Origin: an uncultured Eubacteriales bacterium
Lineage (GTDB): Bacteria > Bacillota > Clostridia > Oscillospirales > Acutalibacteraceae
Length of the DNA stretch: 21,401 bases
Direction: 5' to 3'
Assembly: GCA_934486755.1 (NCBI GenBank)
Contig: CAKSQT010000028.1
Location: forward strand, 1 to 21,401
The position numbers were made by a program, and so were the translations under genes. Numbering within the stretch: the first letter of the stretch is position 1; the number at the start of each line of letters is the position of its first letter. The notes below the pieces were generated by a model, which was not told the DNA's origin, did no database searches, and saw nothing but the letters and a program-made list of their open reading frames with translations. Shown one piece after another: positions 6,753 through 14,328 of the stretch.

Positions 6753-7976
6753 ATGTCAAATATGAAATATATGGTTCTGCTTTGTGACGGTATGGCGGAT
6801 ACCCCCAATCCCGCACTTGACGGCAAAACGCCTATGGAGTGCGCGTTGAAGCCAAATATGGATACGCTTGCGAAAAAATCAGAGGTGGGAATATGCCGCA
6901 CGGTTGCCGACGGTTTGAAACCAGGCAGCGACGTTGCCAACCTATCTGTAATGGGCTATGACCCTAAGGTATGCTATACGGGACGTTCGCCGCTTGAAGC
7001 CGCTTCTATCGGTATTGACCTTAAAGATACCGACGTTACGCTGCGTTGCAATATTGTCACTCTGTCAGATGAGGAAAAATATGAAGATAAGACAATGGTG
7101 GATTACTGCGCAGGCGATATTTCTACCGACGAGGCGCGCGAAATAATTAAGACTGTTGAAGAAAAGCTCGGGAACGATATTTACAGGTTTTACAGCGGTG
7201 TGAGCTACCGCCATTGCCTTGTGGTAGATGGCGGCACAACCGACCTCGGAAATATGACTCCGCCGCACGACATAAGCGGCAGGGTGATAGGAGAATATCT
7301 CAGCAAGTCGGAAAATGCCCGTCCGCTTATAGACCTTATGAAAAAGAGTTATGACATTTTAAAGGACCACCCTGTTAATAAGGCGCGCGCGGCGAGGGGG
7401 CTTCACCCCGCAAACTCAATCTGGCTGTGGGGCGAGGGAACAAAACCGCAGATTGAAAACTTCAAGCAGAAAAACGGCGTAAGCGGTTGCGTTGTCAGCG
7501 CGGTCGATCTGCTCAAAGGTATCGGTATATGCGCGGGTATGGAAACGCCTGAGGTTGAGGGCGCAACAGGCTACATAGACACGAATTTTGAAGGCAAGGC
7601 AAAAGCGGGTATAGACGCATTTAAAAACGGCACACAGCTTGTTTATCTGCATTTTGAGGCACCCGACGAGTGCGGACACAGGGGAGAGGCTCAGAATAAG
7701 GTTAAGGCGATTGAGTATATTGATTCAAGAGCCTTGAAGCCTATGCTTGATTATTTGCAGGGTTGCGGCGATGATTACCGCATTTTGATAATGCCCGATC
7801 ACCCGACGCCGCTTGATATAAAAACCCATTCGTCACAGCCTGTGCCGTATATGATATATGACAGCAGGATAAGCAAGAACGGCGTTGATTGCTTTACGGA
7901 GAAGAACGCGTTTGAAACGGGTGTGTTTGTAGAACACGGACCGTATATAATGGATAAATTGTTAGAGAAGGTATAA
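6753..7976 (+). CDS. apgM: Cofactor-independent phosphoglycerate mutase, archaeal type (ApgM)
   Basis: A 407-residue metalloenzyme of the alkaline phosphatase superfamily, interconverting 3- and 2-phosphoglycerate in glycolysis. Some bacterial relatives have been proposed to be homoserine kinases, so that role is not excluded. Seen: metal-binding Asp12 in LLCDGMAD; the catalytic serine loop GSDVANLSVMGYDP with Ser65; Asp305 and His309 in HFEAPDECGHRGE; Asp349-His350 in MPDHPTP; and His359 in KTHSSQPVPY. The inserted domain (about residues 90-230) carries LRCNIVTL and GLHPANSIWLWGEG, both typical of ApgM. All metal ligands appear intact and length is normal. An AAGGA ribosome site six bases upstream sets the start. 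The gene stands alone, with its own promoter and a strong terminator. Confidence 0.92.
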   Translation: MSNMKYMVLLCDGMADTPNPALDGKTPMECALKPNMDTLAKKSEVGICRTVADGLKPGSDVANLSVMGYDPKVCYTGRSPLEAASIGIDLKDTDVTLRCNIVTLSDEEKYEDKTMVDYCAGDISTDEAREIIKTVEEKLGNDIYRFYSGVSYRHCLVVDGGTTDLGNMTPPHDISGRVIGEYLSKSENARPLIDLMKKSYDILKDHPVNKARAARGLHPANSIWLWGEGTKPQIENFKQKNGVSGCVVSAVDLLKGIGICAGMETPEVEGATGYIDTNFEGKAKAGIDAFKNGTQLVYLHFEAPDECGHRGEAQNKVKAIEYIDSRALKPMLDYLQGCGDDYRILIMPDHPTPLDIKTHSSQPVPYMIYDSRISKNGVDCFTEKNAFETGVFVEHGPYIMDKLLEKV

Positions 7977-7980
7977 AATT

Positions 7981-8023
7981 ACCGCCGAGTATCGGTTTTA
8001 CGCTGATACTCGGCGGTGTTTTT
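7981..8023. terminator. Bidirectional terminator between apgM and the DMT transporter gene
   Basis: ACCGCCGAGTATC (7981-7993) pairs perfectly over 13 bp with GATACTCGGCGGT (8005-8017) around an 11-base loop, and is followed by GTTTTT. It starts four bases after the apgM stop and touches the stop of the convergent transporter gene. Confidence 0.92.
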
Positions 8024-8894
8024 AAACGTTTAATATCATAAGCCCTATAAATGCGGTAATAACGCCTATTATTGACTGTTTGTTTGGCTTTTCCTTAAAT
8101 AAAAATGCCGCCATTAACGATGAATTTATAAGCGACAAACCCTGTGATAAGGGATAAAGTATTGCGGAATTTAAAGTCTTTGCGGCTATCGTTTTAAAGT
8201 AGGAACATCCGAATAAACATACAGCCATTATTAACACGTATATAAACACGGTCTTTTTCATCGGCTCTGCCGACGGGGCTTTCTTTTTTATTATGTAGGC
8301 GATAAGCAGAACCGCAAAGGCGAATAGGTATGTGTAAAAATTAAATTTAACAGCGGACATATTTTCTGTTGTTTTTACATACAGCTTTTGCGACAGGTCG
8401 GAACAGCCGTTGAACACACCGCAAAGCAGAAGAATTATTATTCCGCTTTTCTTCATTTTGCCTTTGAGATTGTTGTTGTATCCGCACATCAGAAAGACTG
8501 ATACAAGAAGAACGGCAATGCCTATTATTTGGGTGAATTTTATGCTTTCCCCGAACATAACAGCGCTCACGGTAATGGGAATCACGGTTCCCAAAAGTAA
8601 AAATATGTCAAGCATAAGATAGGCGTCTTCTTTAACGCAAAGCAGCCAAAAGACTACAAACAGCGCCGAAGATACGCCCGACATAATAAATATCAACAGT
8701 TCTTTTGAGTTCGCGTCAAGCGAGCTGTGCGAAAACAGTATTATGCAAAGCCCGATAAGCGTGCATATAACCATTCTGAAAACATTGATAAGAACAGCGT
8801 CGCTGTCATTTTTCAAATAACCGCTGCTTTTTTTGCCGCAATACCCCTTTGCATTTCCGAGTATTACGGAAACGACCGCAAATAAATATCCCAT
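8022..8894 (-). CDS. DMT-superfamily (EamA-like) membrane transporter
   Basis: A 290-residue very hydrophobic protein with about ten membrane segments arranged as two repeated halves of the EamA type: VVSVILGNAKG at the start of the first half, and KSGIIILLLCGVFNGCSDLSQK at the start of the second. Both halves end in the typical pattern FGESIKFTQIIGIAVLLVSV and FKEKPNKQSIIGVITAFIGL, a short charged loop before the last helix. Such proteins export or exchange metabolites such as amino acids, nucleotides or drugs; no substrate can be told from sequence. An AGGT ribosome site precedes the ATG. The gene is divergent from an AraC regulator across a 165-base gap, which suggests that the regulator controls it. 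Confidence 0.87.
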   Translation of the reverse strand: MGYLFAVVSVILGNAKGYCGKKSSGYLKNDSDAVLINVFRMVICTLIGLCIILFSHSSLDANSKELLIFIMSGVSSALFVVFWLLCVKEDAYLMLDIFLLLGTVIPITVSAVMFGESIKFTQIIGIAVLLVSVFLMCGYNNNLKGKMKKSGIIILLLCGVFNGCSDLSQKLYVKTTENMSAVKFNFYTYLFAFAVLLIAYIIKKKAPSAEPMKKTVFIYVLIMAVCLFGCSYFKTIAAKTLNSAILYPLSQGLSLINSSLMAAFLFKEKPNKQSIIGVITAFIGLMILNV

Positions 8895-8928
8895 AGTTAT
8901 ACCTGCTTTTTATAATATATCTCATAGC

Positions 8929-8957
8929 ATTATAACTGTTTTTCTAAAATTTTTAAA
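8929..8957 (-). promoter_or_regulatory. Promoter of the DMT transporter gene
   Basis: On the minus strand TTTAAA (8957-8952), a 17-bp spacer and a perfect TATAAT (8934-8929) lie 34 bases before the start codon. The -35 box matches the consensus at four of six positions, as expected if an activator is needed. Confidence 0.5.
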
Positions 8958-8972
8958 TGGCAATATGACTAC

Positions 8973-9046
8973 AATATTTGTAAAAAACGATACTGAGTGT
9001 TGCAAAAACAGCGCTGATAGGGTAAAATATTTGTAATAAACAATAC
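8973..9046. promoter_or_regulatory. Pair of 21-bp direct repeats flanking the AraC regulator promoter (candidate operator)
   Basis: Two copies match at 19 of 21 positions, at 8973-8993 and 9026-9046. Both begin AATATTTGTAA and end ATAC. They are 53 bp apart start to start, close to five helical turns, so they face the same side of the DNA. The first ends six bases before the -35 box of the regulator gene, and the second covers the end of its -10 box and the transcription start. This fits looping autorepression by the encoded AraC protein. Confidence 0.6.
9000..9028 (+). promoter_or_regulatory. Sigma-A promoter of the AraC regulator gene
   Basis: TTGCAA (9000-9005), a 17-bp spacer and TAAAAT (9023-9028) lie 31 bases before the GTG start, between the two halves of the direct repeat. 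Confidence 0.65.
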
Positions 9047-9059
9047 CGAGGTAATAATT

Positions 9060-9866
9060 GTGAGCAGAATAGTGCCTTTTGACAAAATGCGTTGTTCGGA
9101 TTTTTCCTTAAAGAATCCGTCGGCGCTTAAACAGGATTATTGGGACAAATACAAGGTATATTCCTGCTTAAATCAGCCTAAACCCGATAATACGTTTTTG
9201 TTAATAAATGATTGCAAAGCGAATGTGGTAAGTAATAACGGCGGTCTGACTGCTAAAAAAGGCGACCTGCTTTATATGCCCAAAGGCGCGGAATACCGCA
9301 TAGACTTTAATGAGGCAAAGAACGGCGACATTCATAGTATCGTTCTGCATTTCGACCTGTTTGATGAAAATGGGGAAGAATTTGTGTTTTCGGGTAATAA
9401 CGTCACTAAATTCCGCGCAAACATTGATGTTGTTAATTTTGCTTTTGACGCGGCGGAGGAGTTTAATAAAAAAGACTATTCTCCGTCAAGGCTCCATCGC
9501 GATATTTACGGAATAATTTATGAGATATTTCAAGTCGACTCTAAAAGGGAAGTCAATAAATACCTGATGACAATAGAAAAAGGGGTAAAATTATTAAGCG
9601 ATCCTCAATGCGATTTGAGCATATCCGAAATAGCAAAGACGTGTATGGTCAGCGAATGTTATTTCAGGCGTTTGTTTTATAAATGCTACGGTAAATCGCC
9701 CACAAGGTTTCGCAATGAGTGCAAAATTGAACAGGCAAAAAAACTGCTTATGTCAGACGTGCTTACCGTAACCGAAGTAAGTCAAATGTCGGGATTTTCC
9801 GACGTATACTATTTCAGCAAGGTTTTTAAAAGCATAACAGGCGCGTCCCCTAAAAACTATATGTAA
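9060..9866 (+). CDS. AraC-family transcriptional regulator with cupin sensor domain
   Basis: A 268-residue regulator. The N-terminal half (about 40-115) is a cupin-type sensor fold, with TAKKGDLLYMPKGAEYRIDF and IHSIVLHFDLF as the usual strands, where a sugar or other small molecule would bind. A helical linker follows. The C-terminal 100 residues form the double helix-turn-helix: first motif about 187-208 (SISEIAKTCMVSECYFRRLF), second about 236-258 (TVTEVSQMSGFSDVYYFSKVF), then the closing GASPKNYM. The start is GTG at 9060, eight bases after GAGG; no ATG is better placed. The gene is divergent from the DMT transporter, its probable target, and its own promoter is bracketed by a strong direct repeat. 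It ends in a bidirectional terminator. Confidence 0.9.
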   Translation: MSRIVPFDKMRCSDFSLKNPSALKQDYWDKYKVYSCLNQPKPDNTFLLINDCKANVVSNNGGLTAKKGDLLYMPKGAEYRIDFNEAKNGDIHSIVLHFDLFDENGEEFVFSGNNVTKFRANIDVVNFAFDAAEEFNKKDYSPSRLHRDIYGIIYEIFQVDSKREVNKYLMTIEKGVKLLSDPQCDLSISEIAKTCMVSECYFRRLFYKCYGKSPTRFRNECKIEQAKKLLMSDVLTVTEVSQMSGFSDVYYFSKVFKSITGASPKNYM

Positions 9867-9898
9867 AAAACGGTTCCTTTAAGTAAGGAACCGTTTTT
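9866..9898. terminator. Bidirectional terminator between the AraC regulator and rny
   Basis: A 14-bp perfect stem (9866-9879 with 9885-9898; GC-rich core CGGTTCCTT/AAGGAACCG, loop TAAGT) begins with five A and ends with five T, so it works in both directions for two convergent genes. Confidence 0.92.
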
Positions 9899-9911
9899 AT
9901 GTGCTGTGTTA

Positions 9912-11465
9912 TTATTTTGCGTAGTCAACCGCTCTGCTTTCGCGGATAACGTTGACCTTTATCTGACCCGGATATTCAAGTTCGTTTTCAATACGCTGTG
10001 AAATTTCGTGAGCCATAATAACCATCTGGTCGTCGGTAACCGCTTCGGGTTTAACTATGATACGTACCTCGCGTCCTGCCTGTATGGCGAAAGAGCCATC
10101 GACACCGTTGAAGGAATTGGCGATTTCCTCAAGCTTTTCAAGACGTTTGATGTAGTTTTCAATGTTTTCGCGGCGTGCGCCAGGACGTGCGGCAGATATA
10201 GCGTCCGCCGCCTGTACTATGCAGGCAATGGTTGTTTTAGCCTCAACCTCGCCGTGGTGAGCGTGAATAGCGTGAATAACCGCCTCGCTCTCTTTGTACT
10301 TCTTGGCAACCTCAACGCCGAGCTGAATGTGAGAGCCCTCCTGCTCGTGGTCAAGAGCCTTGCCTATATCGTGAAGAAGACCCGCGCGCTTGGCAAGGGT
10401 AACGTCTTCGCCCATTTCGGCGGCTATCAAGCCTGAAAGGTGGCAAACTTCAAGCGAGTGATTAAGTACGTTCTGACCGTAGCTTGTACGGTAGCGGAGC
10501 TTTCCGAGCAGTTTTACAAGCTCGGGATGCAGGTTATGTATGCCTGCGTCTATCATCGCGCGTTCGCCTTCCTGCTTAATGGTCGCGTTGACCTCCGCCA
10601 TAGCCTTGGCAACGGTTTCCTCAATTCTTGCAGGATGGATACGTCCGTCAAGAATGAGCTTTTCAAGAGCGACTCGCGCTATTTCACGCCTTACGGGATC
10701 AAAGCTCGAAAGGGTAATGGCTTCGGGTGTATCGTCGATTATAAGGTCAACGCCCGTAGCGGTTTCAAGTGCGCGGATATTGCGTCCCTCGCGGCCTATT
10801 ATGCGGCCTTTCATTTCATCGTTCGGAAGAGCAACTACCGAAACGGTGGTCTCTGACGAATGATCGGCGGCACAGCGCTGGATAGCGTGTCCCACAATGT
10901 TCTTCGCAATCTTGTCAGCCTCGTCCTTGGTACGCTGTTCAAATTCCATTATCTTTACCGCTTTTTCGTGAGTCAATTCACCGTCAAGCATATCAAGCAG
11001 ATGAGATTTAGCCTGCTCCTTGGTAAAGCCTGAAATTTTTTCAAGCAAATCCATCTGGCTCTGCTTGATTCTGTCACATTCTTCAAGACGGTTGTCAATG
11101 TCCTTTGATTTCGCCGCCAGCTTTTCCTCTTTTGCTTCAAGGTTGTCGAGCTTGCGTTCAAGGGACTCTTCCTTTTGCATCAGTCTGTGTTCCTGACGCT
11201 GAACTTCACTCCTGCGCTCACGCAGGTCTTTTTCGGTGTCCTGACGCAGTTGGTGAATTTCGTCTTTTGCTTCTATTAAGGCCTCTTTTTTCTTTGTTTC
11301 GGCGTTTTTCATAGCGTCGCTTAAAATGCGCCTTGCTTCATCTTCGGCAGAGCCTATTGTGGATTCGGCTGATTTTTTACGGTGAGCCGAACCGAGGCAA
11401 AAACCGACAACCGCAAGCACAACGGCAACAACGCCTAATATGATGTAAATTGCTGTATCGGGCAT
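9912..11465 (-). CDS. rny: Ribonuclease Y
   Basis: A 517-residue membrane-anchored endoribonuclease that starts mRNA decay in Firmicutes. Seen in order: one N-terminal membrane helix (about 5-25, AIYIILGVVAVVLAVVGFCL); a long charged coiled coil (about 30-160); a KH RNA-binding domain with GRIIGREGRN at 220-229 and DLIIDDTPEAITLSSFDP; and an HD phosphodiesterase domain with the metal-binding His365-Asp366 in LLHDIGKALDHEQEGSH, preceded by TSYGQNVLNHSLEV. Length is normal for the family. The start is the ATG at 11465; AGGAGGTG lies 11 bases upstream, a long spacing. The frame stays open upstream for another 41 codons, but that region has no ribosome site and would put residues before the membrane anchor, so I treat it as leader. 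It has its own promoter and a leader of about 170 bases with hairpins. Confidence 0.95.
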   Translation of the reverse strand: MPDTAIYIILGVVAVVLAVVGFCLGSAHRKKSAESTIGSAEDEARRILSDAMKNAETKKKEALIEAKDEIHQLRQDTEKDLRERRSEVQRQEHRLMQKEESLERKLDNLEAKEEKLAAKSKDIDNRLEECDRIKQSQMDLLEKISGFTKEQAKSHLLDMLDGELTHEKAVKIMEFEQRTKDEADKIAKNIVGHAIQRCAADHSSETTVSVVALPNDEMKGRIIGREGRNIRALETATGVDLIIDDTPEAITLSSFDPVRREIARVALEKLILDGRIHPARIEETVAKAMAEVNATIKQEGERAMIDAGIHNLHPELVKLLGKLRYRTSYGQNVLNHSLEVCHLSGLIAAEMGEDVTLAKRAGLLHDIGKALDHEQEGSHIQLGVEVAKKYKESEAVIHAIHAHHGEVEAKTTIACIVQAADAISAARPGARRENIENYIKRLEKLEEIANSFNGVDGSFAIQAGREVRIIVKPEAVTDDQMVIMAHEISQRIENELEYPGQIKVNVIRESRAVDYAK

Positions 11466-11639
11466 ATTACAGTATGCACCTCCTGTATATAATAAACACG
11501 GTAATTTAAGACTTATAAGAGTCAAAACGGGGACCGTGTAATTTTCCCCGTGATAGTAGGCAAGCAAGTATTTAAAGGTATTCGCCATATACGCAATAAA
11601 ATAGCAAAGCCAACGTCGGAATATACCGACGCAAATATC
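11466..11639 (-). promoter_or_regulatory. Long structured 5' leader of rny
   Basis: From the predicted transcription start near 11639 to the start codon the leader is about 174 bases. It opens with a GC-rich hairpin (CGTCGG, loop TATATT, CCGACG; 11631-11614) only about nine bases from the 5' end. Further on, ACGGGGA (11551-11545) pairs with TCCCCGT (11533-11527) around an 11-base loop and is followed by TTTT, resembling an attenuator. No known riboswitch class was recognised. Confidence 0.5.
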
Positions 11640-11645
11640 GTAATA

Positions 11646-11674
11646 ATTTTACCACTTAAACGGTGTTATGTCAA
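11646..11674 (-). promoter_or_regulatory. Sigma-A promoter of rny
   Basis: On the minus strand a perfect TTGACA (11674-11669), a 17-bp spacer and TAAAAT (11651-11646) form one of the best promoters in the window, about 180 bases upstream of the rny start codon. Confidence 0.8.
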
Positions 11675-11713
11675 TAAGTTCAAAATCATAAATTATGAGC
11701 AATTTCTATAAAA

Positions 11714-11760
11714 AACAAGGCAATTTTCTTGTTGTGCGGCGATTTTCAGTATGCTATCAT
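11714..11760 (+). promoter_or_regulatory. Promoter of the beta-glucosidase gene, with a small inverted repeat at the -35 box
   Basis: TTGTGC (11732-11737), a 17-bp spacer and TATCAT (11755-11760) preceded by an extended -10 TG (11752-11753) lie 28 bases before the start codon. The -35 box is weak. AACAAG (11714-11719) and CTTGTT (11728-11733) form a 6-bp inverted repeat that runs into the -35 box and could be an operator; it is short enough to be chance. Confidence 0.5.
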
Positions 11761-11788
11761 TTAGAAAAAAGTTTTTTGGAGGCAGTTT

Positions 11789-13138
11789 ATGGGATTTAAA
11801 AATGATATGCTGTGGGGAGCGGCAACGGCGGCGTTTCAGGTTGAGGGCGCGTATGACGAGGAGGGCAGAGGTCTGTCGGTATGGGACGTATTTTGCGAGC
11901 GGCCTGATAAAATCCGTAACGGAGATAACGGGAAAGTAGCCTGCGACCATTTTCACCGTTATAAAGAAGATGTTAAACTGCTTAAAGAACTCGGCGTTAA
12001 TGTATATAGGTTTTCGGTTTCGTGGACGAGAATTTTGCCTGACGGAATAGGACGTATAAATAAAAAGGGCATAGAATTTTATAATAATCTCATAGATGAA
12101 CTGCTAAGTGCAGGAATAACCCCGTTTGTAACGCTGTTTCATTGGGATTATCCGTATGCGCTTTATAAAAAGGGCGGTTGGCTTAATTCTGAAAGCCCCA
12201 AGTGGTTTGGTGAATTTGCGCGTGTCGTTGCCGAAAATTTCGGCGACCGTGTGAAAATGTTCGCCACATTTAATGAACCGCAGATGTTTATGTGGGGACA
12301 TTCGGGCGGAAATTCCGCGCCCGGTATAGACCTTTCGCCCCGCGAGCTTACAGAAGCGGGGTTTAACGTTCTTTTGGCGCACGGCGAGGCGGTCAGGGTG
12401 TTGCGGGAATGTGTACCCGACTGCAAGGTTGGCTGTGTTATATGCACGGGTCAGCCCATTCCACAAAACGACGCTGCTTGTAAGCTGGTTACGGAAAAGG
12501 AAATGATTGCTTTCCCCGAAACAGGCTGGGTCTGGAATACTCAGTTTTGGGCGGACGCTATTTATAGGGGCGATGTTTCGGAAATTAAGAATTTTCAGCC
12601 TATGCTGAAATACTTGCCCGACAATTATGAAACCTTGCTTAAAGAAAAGATTTGTGTGCCGCTTGATTATTGCGGAATAAATGTCTATCAGGGCACATAT
12701 TTCAAAGCTGACGAAAACGGAAATATTACATACAGTCAAATTGATTCAAATACACCGAAAAGCGCGCTTGCGTGGAACATAACGCCCGATGTTTTGTATT
12801 GGTGTCCAAAAATGATGTATAAAAGATACGGCTTGCCGATAATAGTTGCTGAAAACGGTATGGCTTGTAACGATTTGATAAGCTCGGACGGTGCGGTTCA
12901 CGACCCCGCCAGAATAGATTTTATGGAAAAGTATATAAAAGAGCTTGAAAGAAGCGCGGAGGACGGTACCGAAGTTGCAGGCTATATTGCTTGGTCATTT
13001 ATGGATAATTTTGAGTGGACCGAGGGCTATTGGCCGAGATTTGGTTTGGTTTTTGTAGACTATGCAACCCAAAAGCGTGTTCAGAAAGACTCATTTTACT
13101 TTTACAGAAATTATATAGAATCCTTTAAAAAACATTAA
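11789..13138 (+). CDS. Glycoside hydrolase family 1 beta-glucosidase
   Basis: A 449-residue TIM-barrel enzyme that retains configuration while cleaving beta-glucosides or related disaccharides in the cytoplasm. Seen: the N-terminal signature FKNDMLWGAATAAFQVEGAY; HFHRYKEDV and FSVSWTRILP; the acid/base Glu163 in TFNEP; the nucleophile Glu355 in IIVAENG; and the C-terminal substrate loop WSFMDNFEWTEGYWPRFGL. The last lacks the Ser/Lys pair typical of 6-phospho-beta-glucosidases and has the Glu-Gly pattern of enzymes acting on non-phosphorylated sugars. Length is standard. A GGAGG site six bases before the ATG sets the start. No PTS or sugar transporter gene is adjacent, so import must be encoded elsewhere. 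The gene is single, with its own promoter and terminator. Confidence 0.95.
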   Translation: MGFKNDMLWGAATAAFQVEGAYDEEGRGLSVWDVFCERPDKIRNGDNGKVACDHFHRYKEDVKLLKELGVNVYRFSVSWTRILPDGIGRINKKGIEFYNNLIDELLSAGITPFVTLFHWDYPYALYKKGGWLNSESPKWFGEFARVVAENFGDRVKMFATFNEPQMFMWGHSGGNSAPGIDLSPRELTEAGFNVLLAHGEAVRVLRECVPDCKVGCVICTGQPIPQNDAACKLVTEKEMIAFPETGWVWNTQFWADAIYRGDVSEIKNFQPMLKYLPDNYETLLKEKICVPLDYCGINVYQGTYFKADENGNITYSQIDSNTPKSALAWNITPDVLYWCPKMMYKRYGLPIIVAENGMACNDLISSDGAVHDPARIDFMEKYIKELERSAEDGTEVAGYIAWSFMDNFEWTEGYWPRFGLVFVDYATQKRVQKDSFYFYRNYIESFKKH

Positions 13139-13149
13139 TTATATAATAA

Positions 13150-13182
13150 ATGAACCCGTCTTTAAAAAGGCGGGTTCGTTTA
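13150..13182. terminator. Terminator between the beta-glucosidase and recombinase genes
   Basis: GAACCCGTCTTT (13152-13163) pairs with AAAGGCGGGTTC (13166-13177) over 12 bp with one G-T pair and a two-base apex (a 4-base loop is more realistic). It is followed by GTTTATT, and an A-rich stretch on the other side serves the convergent gene. Confidence 0.85.
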
Positions 13183-14157
13183 TTATTTTACCTTTGAAAG
13201 CGGATGGGAGTCTACCGCTTTTTTAATCTGCACGTCGGAAACGTGGGTGTATATCTGCGTGGTGCCAAGGTTTGCGTGACCGAGAATATCCTTTAAAACA
13301 CGAATATCGACGTCGCCGTGCTGATACATAAGCGTTGCGGCGGTGTGGCGCAGTTTGTGGGTTGAAAACCCCATTCCGCCGAGCCCCGCCTTTTCAAGCT
13401 GGTTCTTAACTATGTACTGAACGGTTTTCGGACTTATACGCCGATGGTTTCGGCTGATGAAAAGCGCGTTTTTGTCGGCAGTAGGGATACCGTTGTTAGG
13501 TCTTACCGCAAGGTATTTTTTAAGCGCCGCTTTGCAGGAATCGTTAAGATAAACTATGCGTTCCTTGTTGCCCTTACCGACTACGGTCATAGTGCCCTCG
13601 TCTGTAATTGAACCGAGATTGAGCGAGCAAAGCTCGGATAAACGCAGACCGCAGTTAAGAAACAGGACAAGAATACAGTAATTGCGCTCGGAATATTCAC
13701 CGTCAACCGAGTCTAATAGCTCAATCGAATTTTCAAGCGTAAGGTGTTTAGGAAGCGATTGCTTTATTTTCGGCGATTCGAGCAGTTCGGCGGGATTTTC
13801 GTCAATCTGGTGGGTGTTGAGCGACAGATACCTGAAAAACATTCTTAGCGTTGAGGTTTTTCTTGCGCGCGTTGCGGTGTTGTTGCCGAGTTCCTCTCTG
13901 CAATACACCATAAAGGCATATAGGTCGGTTATGGTAACCGAGCGTGCAAGCTCTAAATCAATTCCGCTTATATCAATTTGATTAAATTCGGTGCCTTTTT
14001 CAACCTTGCCGCGAACAATAAGCAGATATCTGAAAAATGTGCGCAGATCAATATAATATCCCTCGACCGAACGGGGAGATTTTCCTTTTATAGTTTCGTT
14101 GTAGGTTAAAAAGTCGCGTATGAACGCAGGACAATTTTGAAGTATTTCAAGTTTCAT
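13183..14157 (-). CDS. Tyrosine recombinase of the XerC/XerD type
   Basis: A 324-residue site-specific recombinase. The N-terminal SAM-like core-binding domain (about 10-115, FIRDFLTYNETIKGKSPRSV) is followed by the catalytic domain with every active-site residue: Arg172 (CGLRLSEL), Lys195 (VVGKGNKER), His267 and Arg270 (STHKLRHT), His294 (DILGHANLGTTQ) and the nucleophile Tyr303 (IYTHV). Xer proteins resolve chromosome dimers at dif near the terminus with FtsK, the likely job here, because no excisionase, phage gene or attachment repeat is nearby. A GGAG site eight bases before the ATG sets the start. The gene is divergent from a response regulator and its promoter region adjoins that gene's. 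A lone integrase remnant of a lost element is less likely, as the gene is intact. Confidence 0.9.
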   Translation of the reverse strand: MKLEILQNCPAFIRDFLTYNETIKGKSPRSVEGYYIDLRTFFRYLLIVRGKVEKGTEFNQIDISGIDLELARSVTITDLYAFMVYCREELGNNTATRARKTSTLRMFFRYLSLNTHQIDENPAELLESPKIKQSLPKHLTLENSIELLDSVDGEYSERNYCILVLFLNCGLRLSELCSLNLGSITDEGTMTVVGKGNKERIVYLNDSCKAALKKYLAVRPNNGIPTADKNALFISRNHRRISPKTVQYIVKNQLEKAGLGGMGFSTHKLRHTAATLMYQHGDVDIRVLKDILGHANLGTTQIYTHVSDVQIKKAVDSHPLSKVK

Positions 14158-14222
14158 AGTTGCAACTCCGATAAAGATATATTATCATAGGGCTAATGAG
14201 AGTCGAATCTGTTACACTGAAT

Positions 14223-14251
14223 ATTATAGCACCGTGTCGGAGGTTTTTCAA
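14223..14251 (-). promoter_or_regulatory. Sigma-A promoter of the Xer recombinase gene
   Basis: On the minus strand TTGAAA (14251-14246), a 17-bp spacer and a perfect TATAAT (14228-14223) would start transcription near 14216, about 60 bases before the start codon. Confidence 0.7.
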
Positions 14252-14268
14252 TCTTAAAGAAATCTTAA
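14251..14268. promoter_or_regulatory. Tandem direct repeat between divergent promoters (candidate response-regulator site)
   Basis: ATCTTAA occurs at 14251-14257 and 14262-14268, 11 bp apart start to start, the spacing used by OmpR/PhoB-family regulators. It lies 12 bases before the -35 box of the response-regulator promoter and touches the -35 box of the divergent recombinase promoter. Confidence 0.45.
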
Positions 14269-14280
14269 TATTTTGAACGG

Positions 14281-14309
14281 TTTAAACTTAATAATTTTTA
14301 TGATAGAAT
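14281..14309 (+). promoter_or_regulatory. Promoter of the two-component operon
   Basis: TTTAAA (14281-14286), a 17-bp spacer and TAGAAT (14304-14309) with an extended -10 TG just before it. The predicted start near 14316 lies downstream of the ATG at 14311, so translation must begin at 14329. Confidence 0.55.
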
Positions 14310-14328
14310 AATGTCGGGAGTTGAGAGA

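Noticed and set aside
6577..6816. A 79-codon minus-strand frame spanning the zapA/apgM intergenic region
   Set aside because: It runs through both promoters into the divergent apgM gene and lacks a ribosome site.
10008..10856. Two long plus-strand open frames opposite rny
   Set aside because: Both mirror the codon structure of RNase Y on the other strand and have no promoter or ribosome site.
11466..11588. N-terminal extension of RNase Y by 41 residues starting at an upstream ATG
   Set aside because: There is no ribosome site before it, and the added residues would precede the conserved membrane anchor; a good AGGAGG lies next to the inner ATG.
12104..12739. A 211-codon minus-strand open frame opposite the beta-glucosidase gene
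   Set aside because: It is a shadow of the GH1 gene with no recognisable protein features or start signals.
13183..14157. Tyrosine recombinase as the integrase of a mobile element
   Set aside because: No tRNA end, attachment repeats, excisionase, phage or conjugation genes are nearby, and flanking genes are housekeeping; a chromosomal Xer role is simpler.
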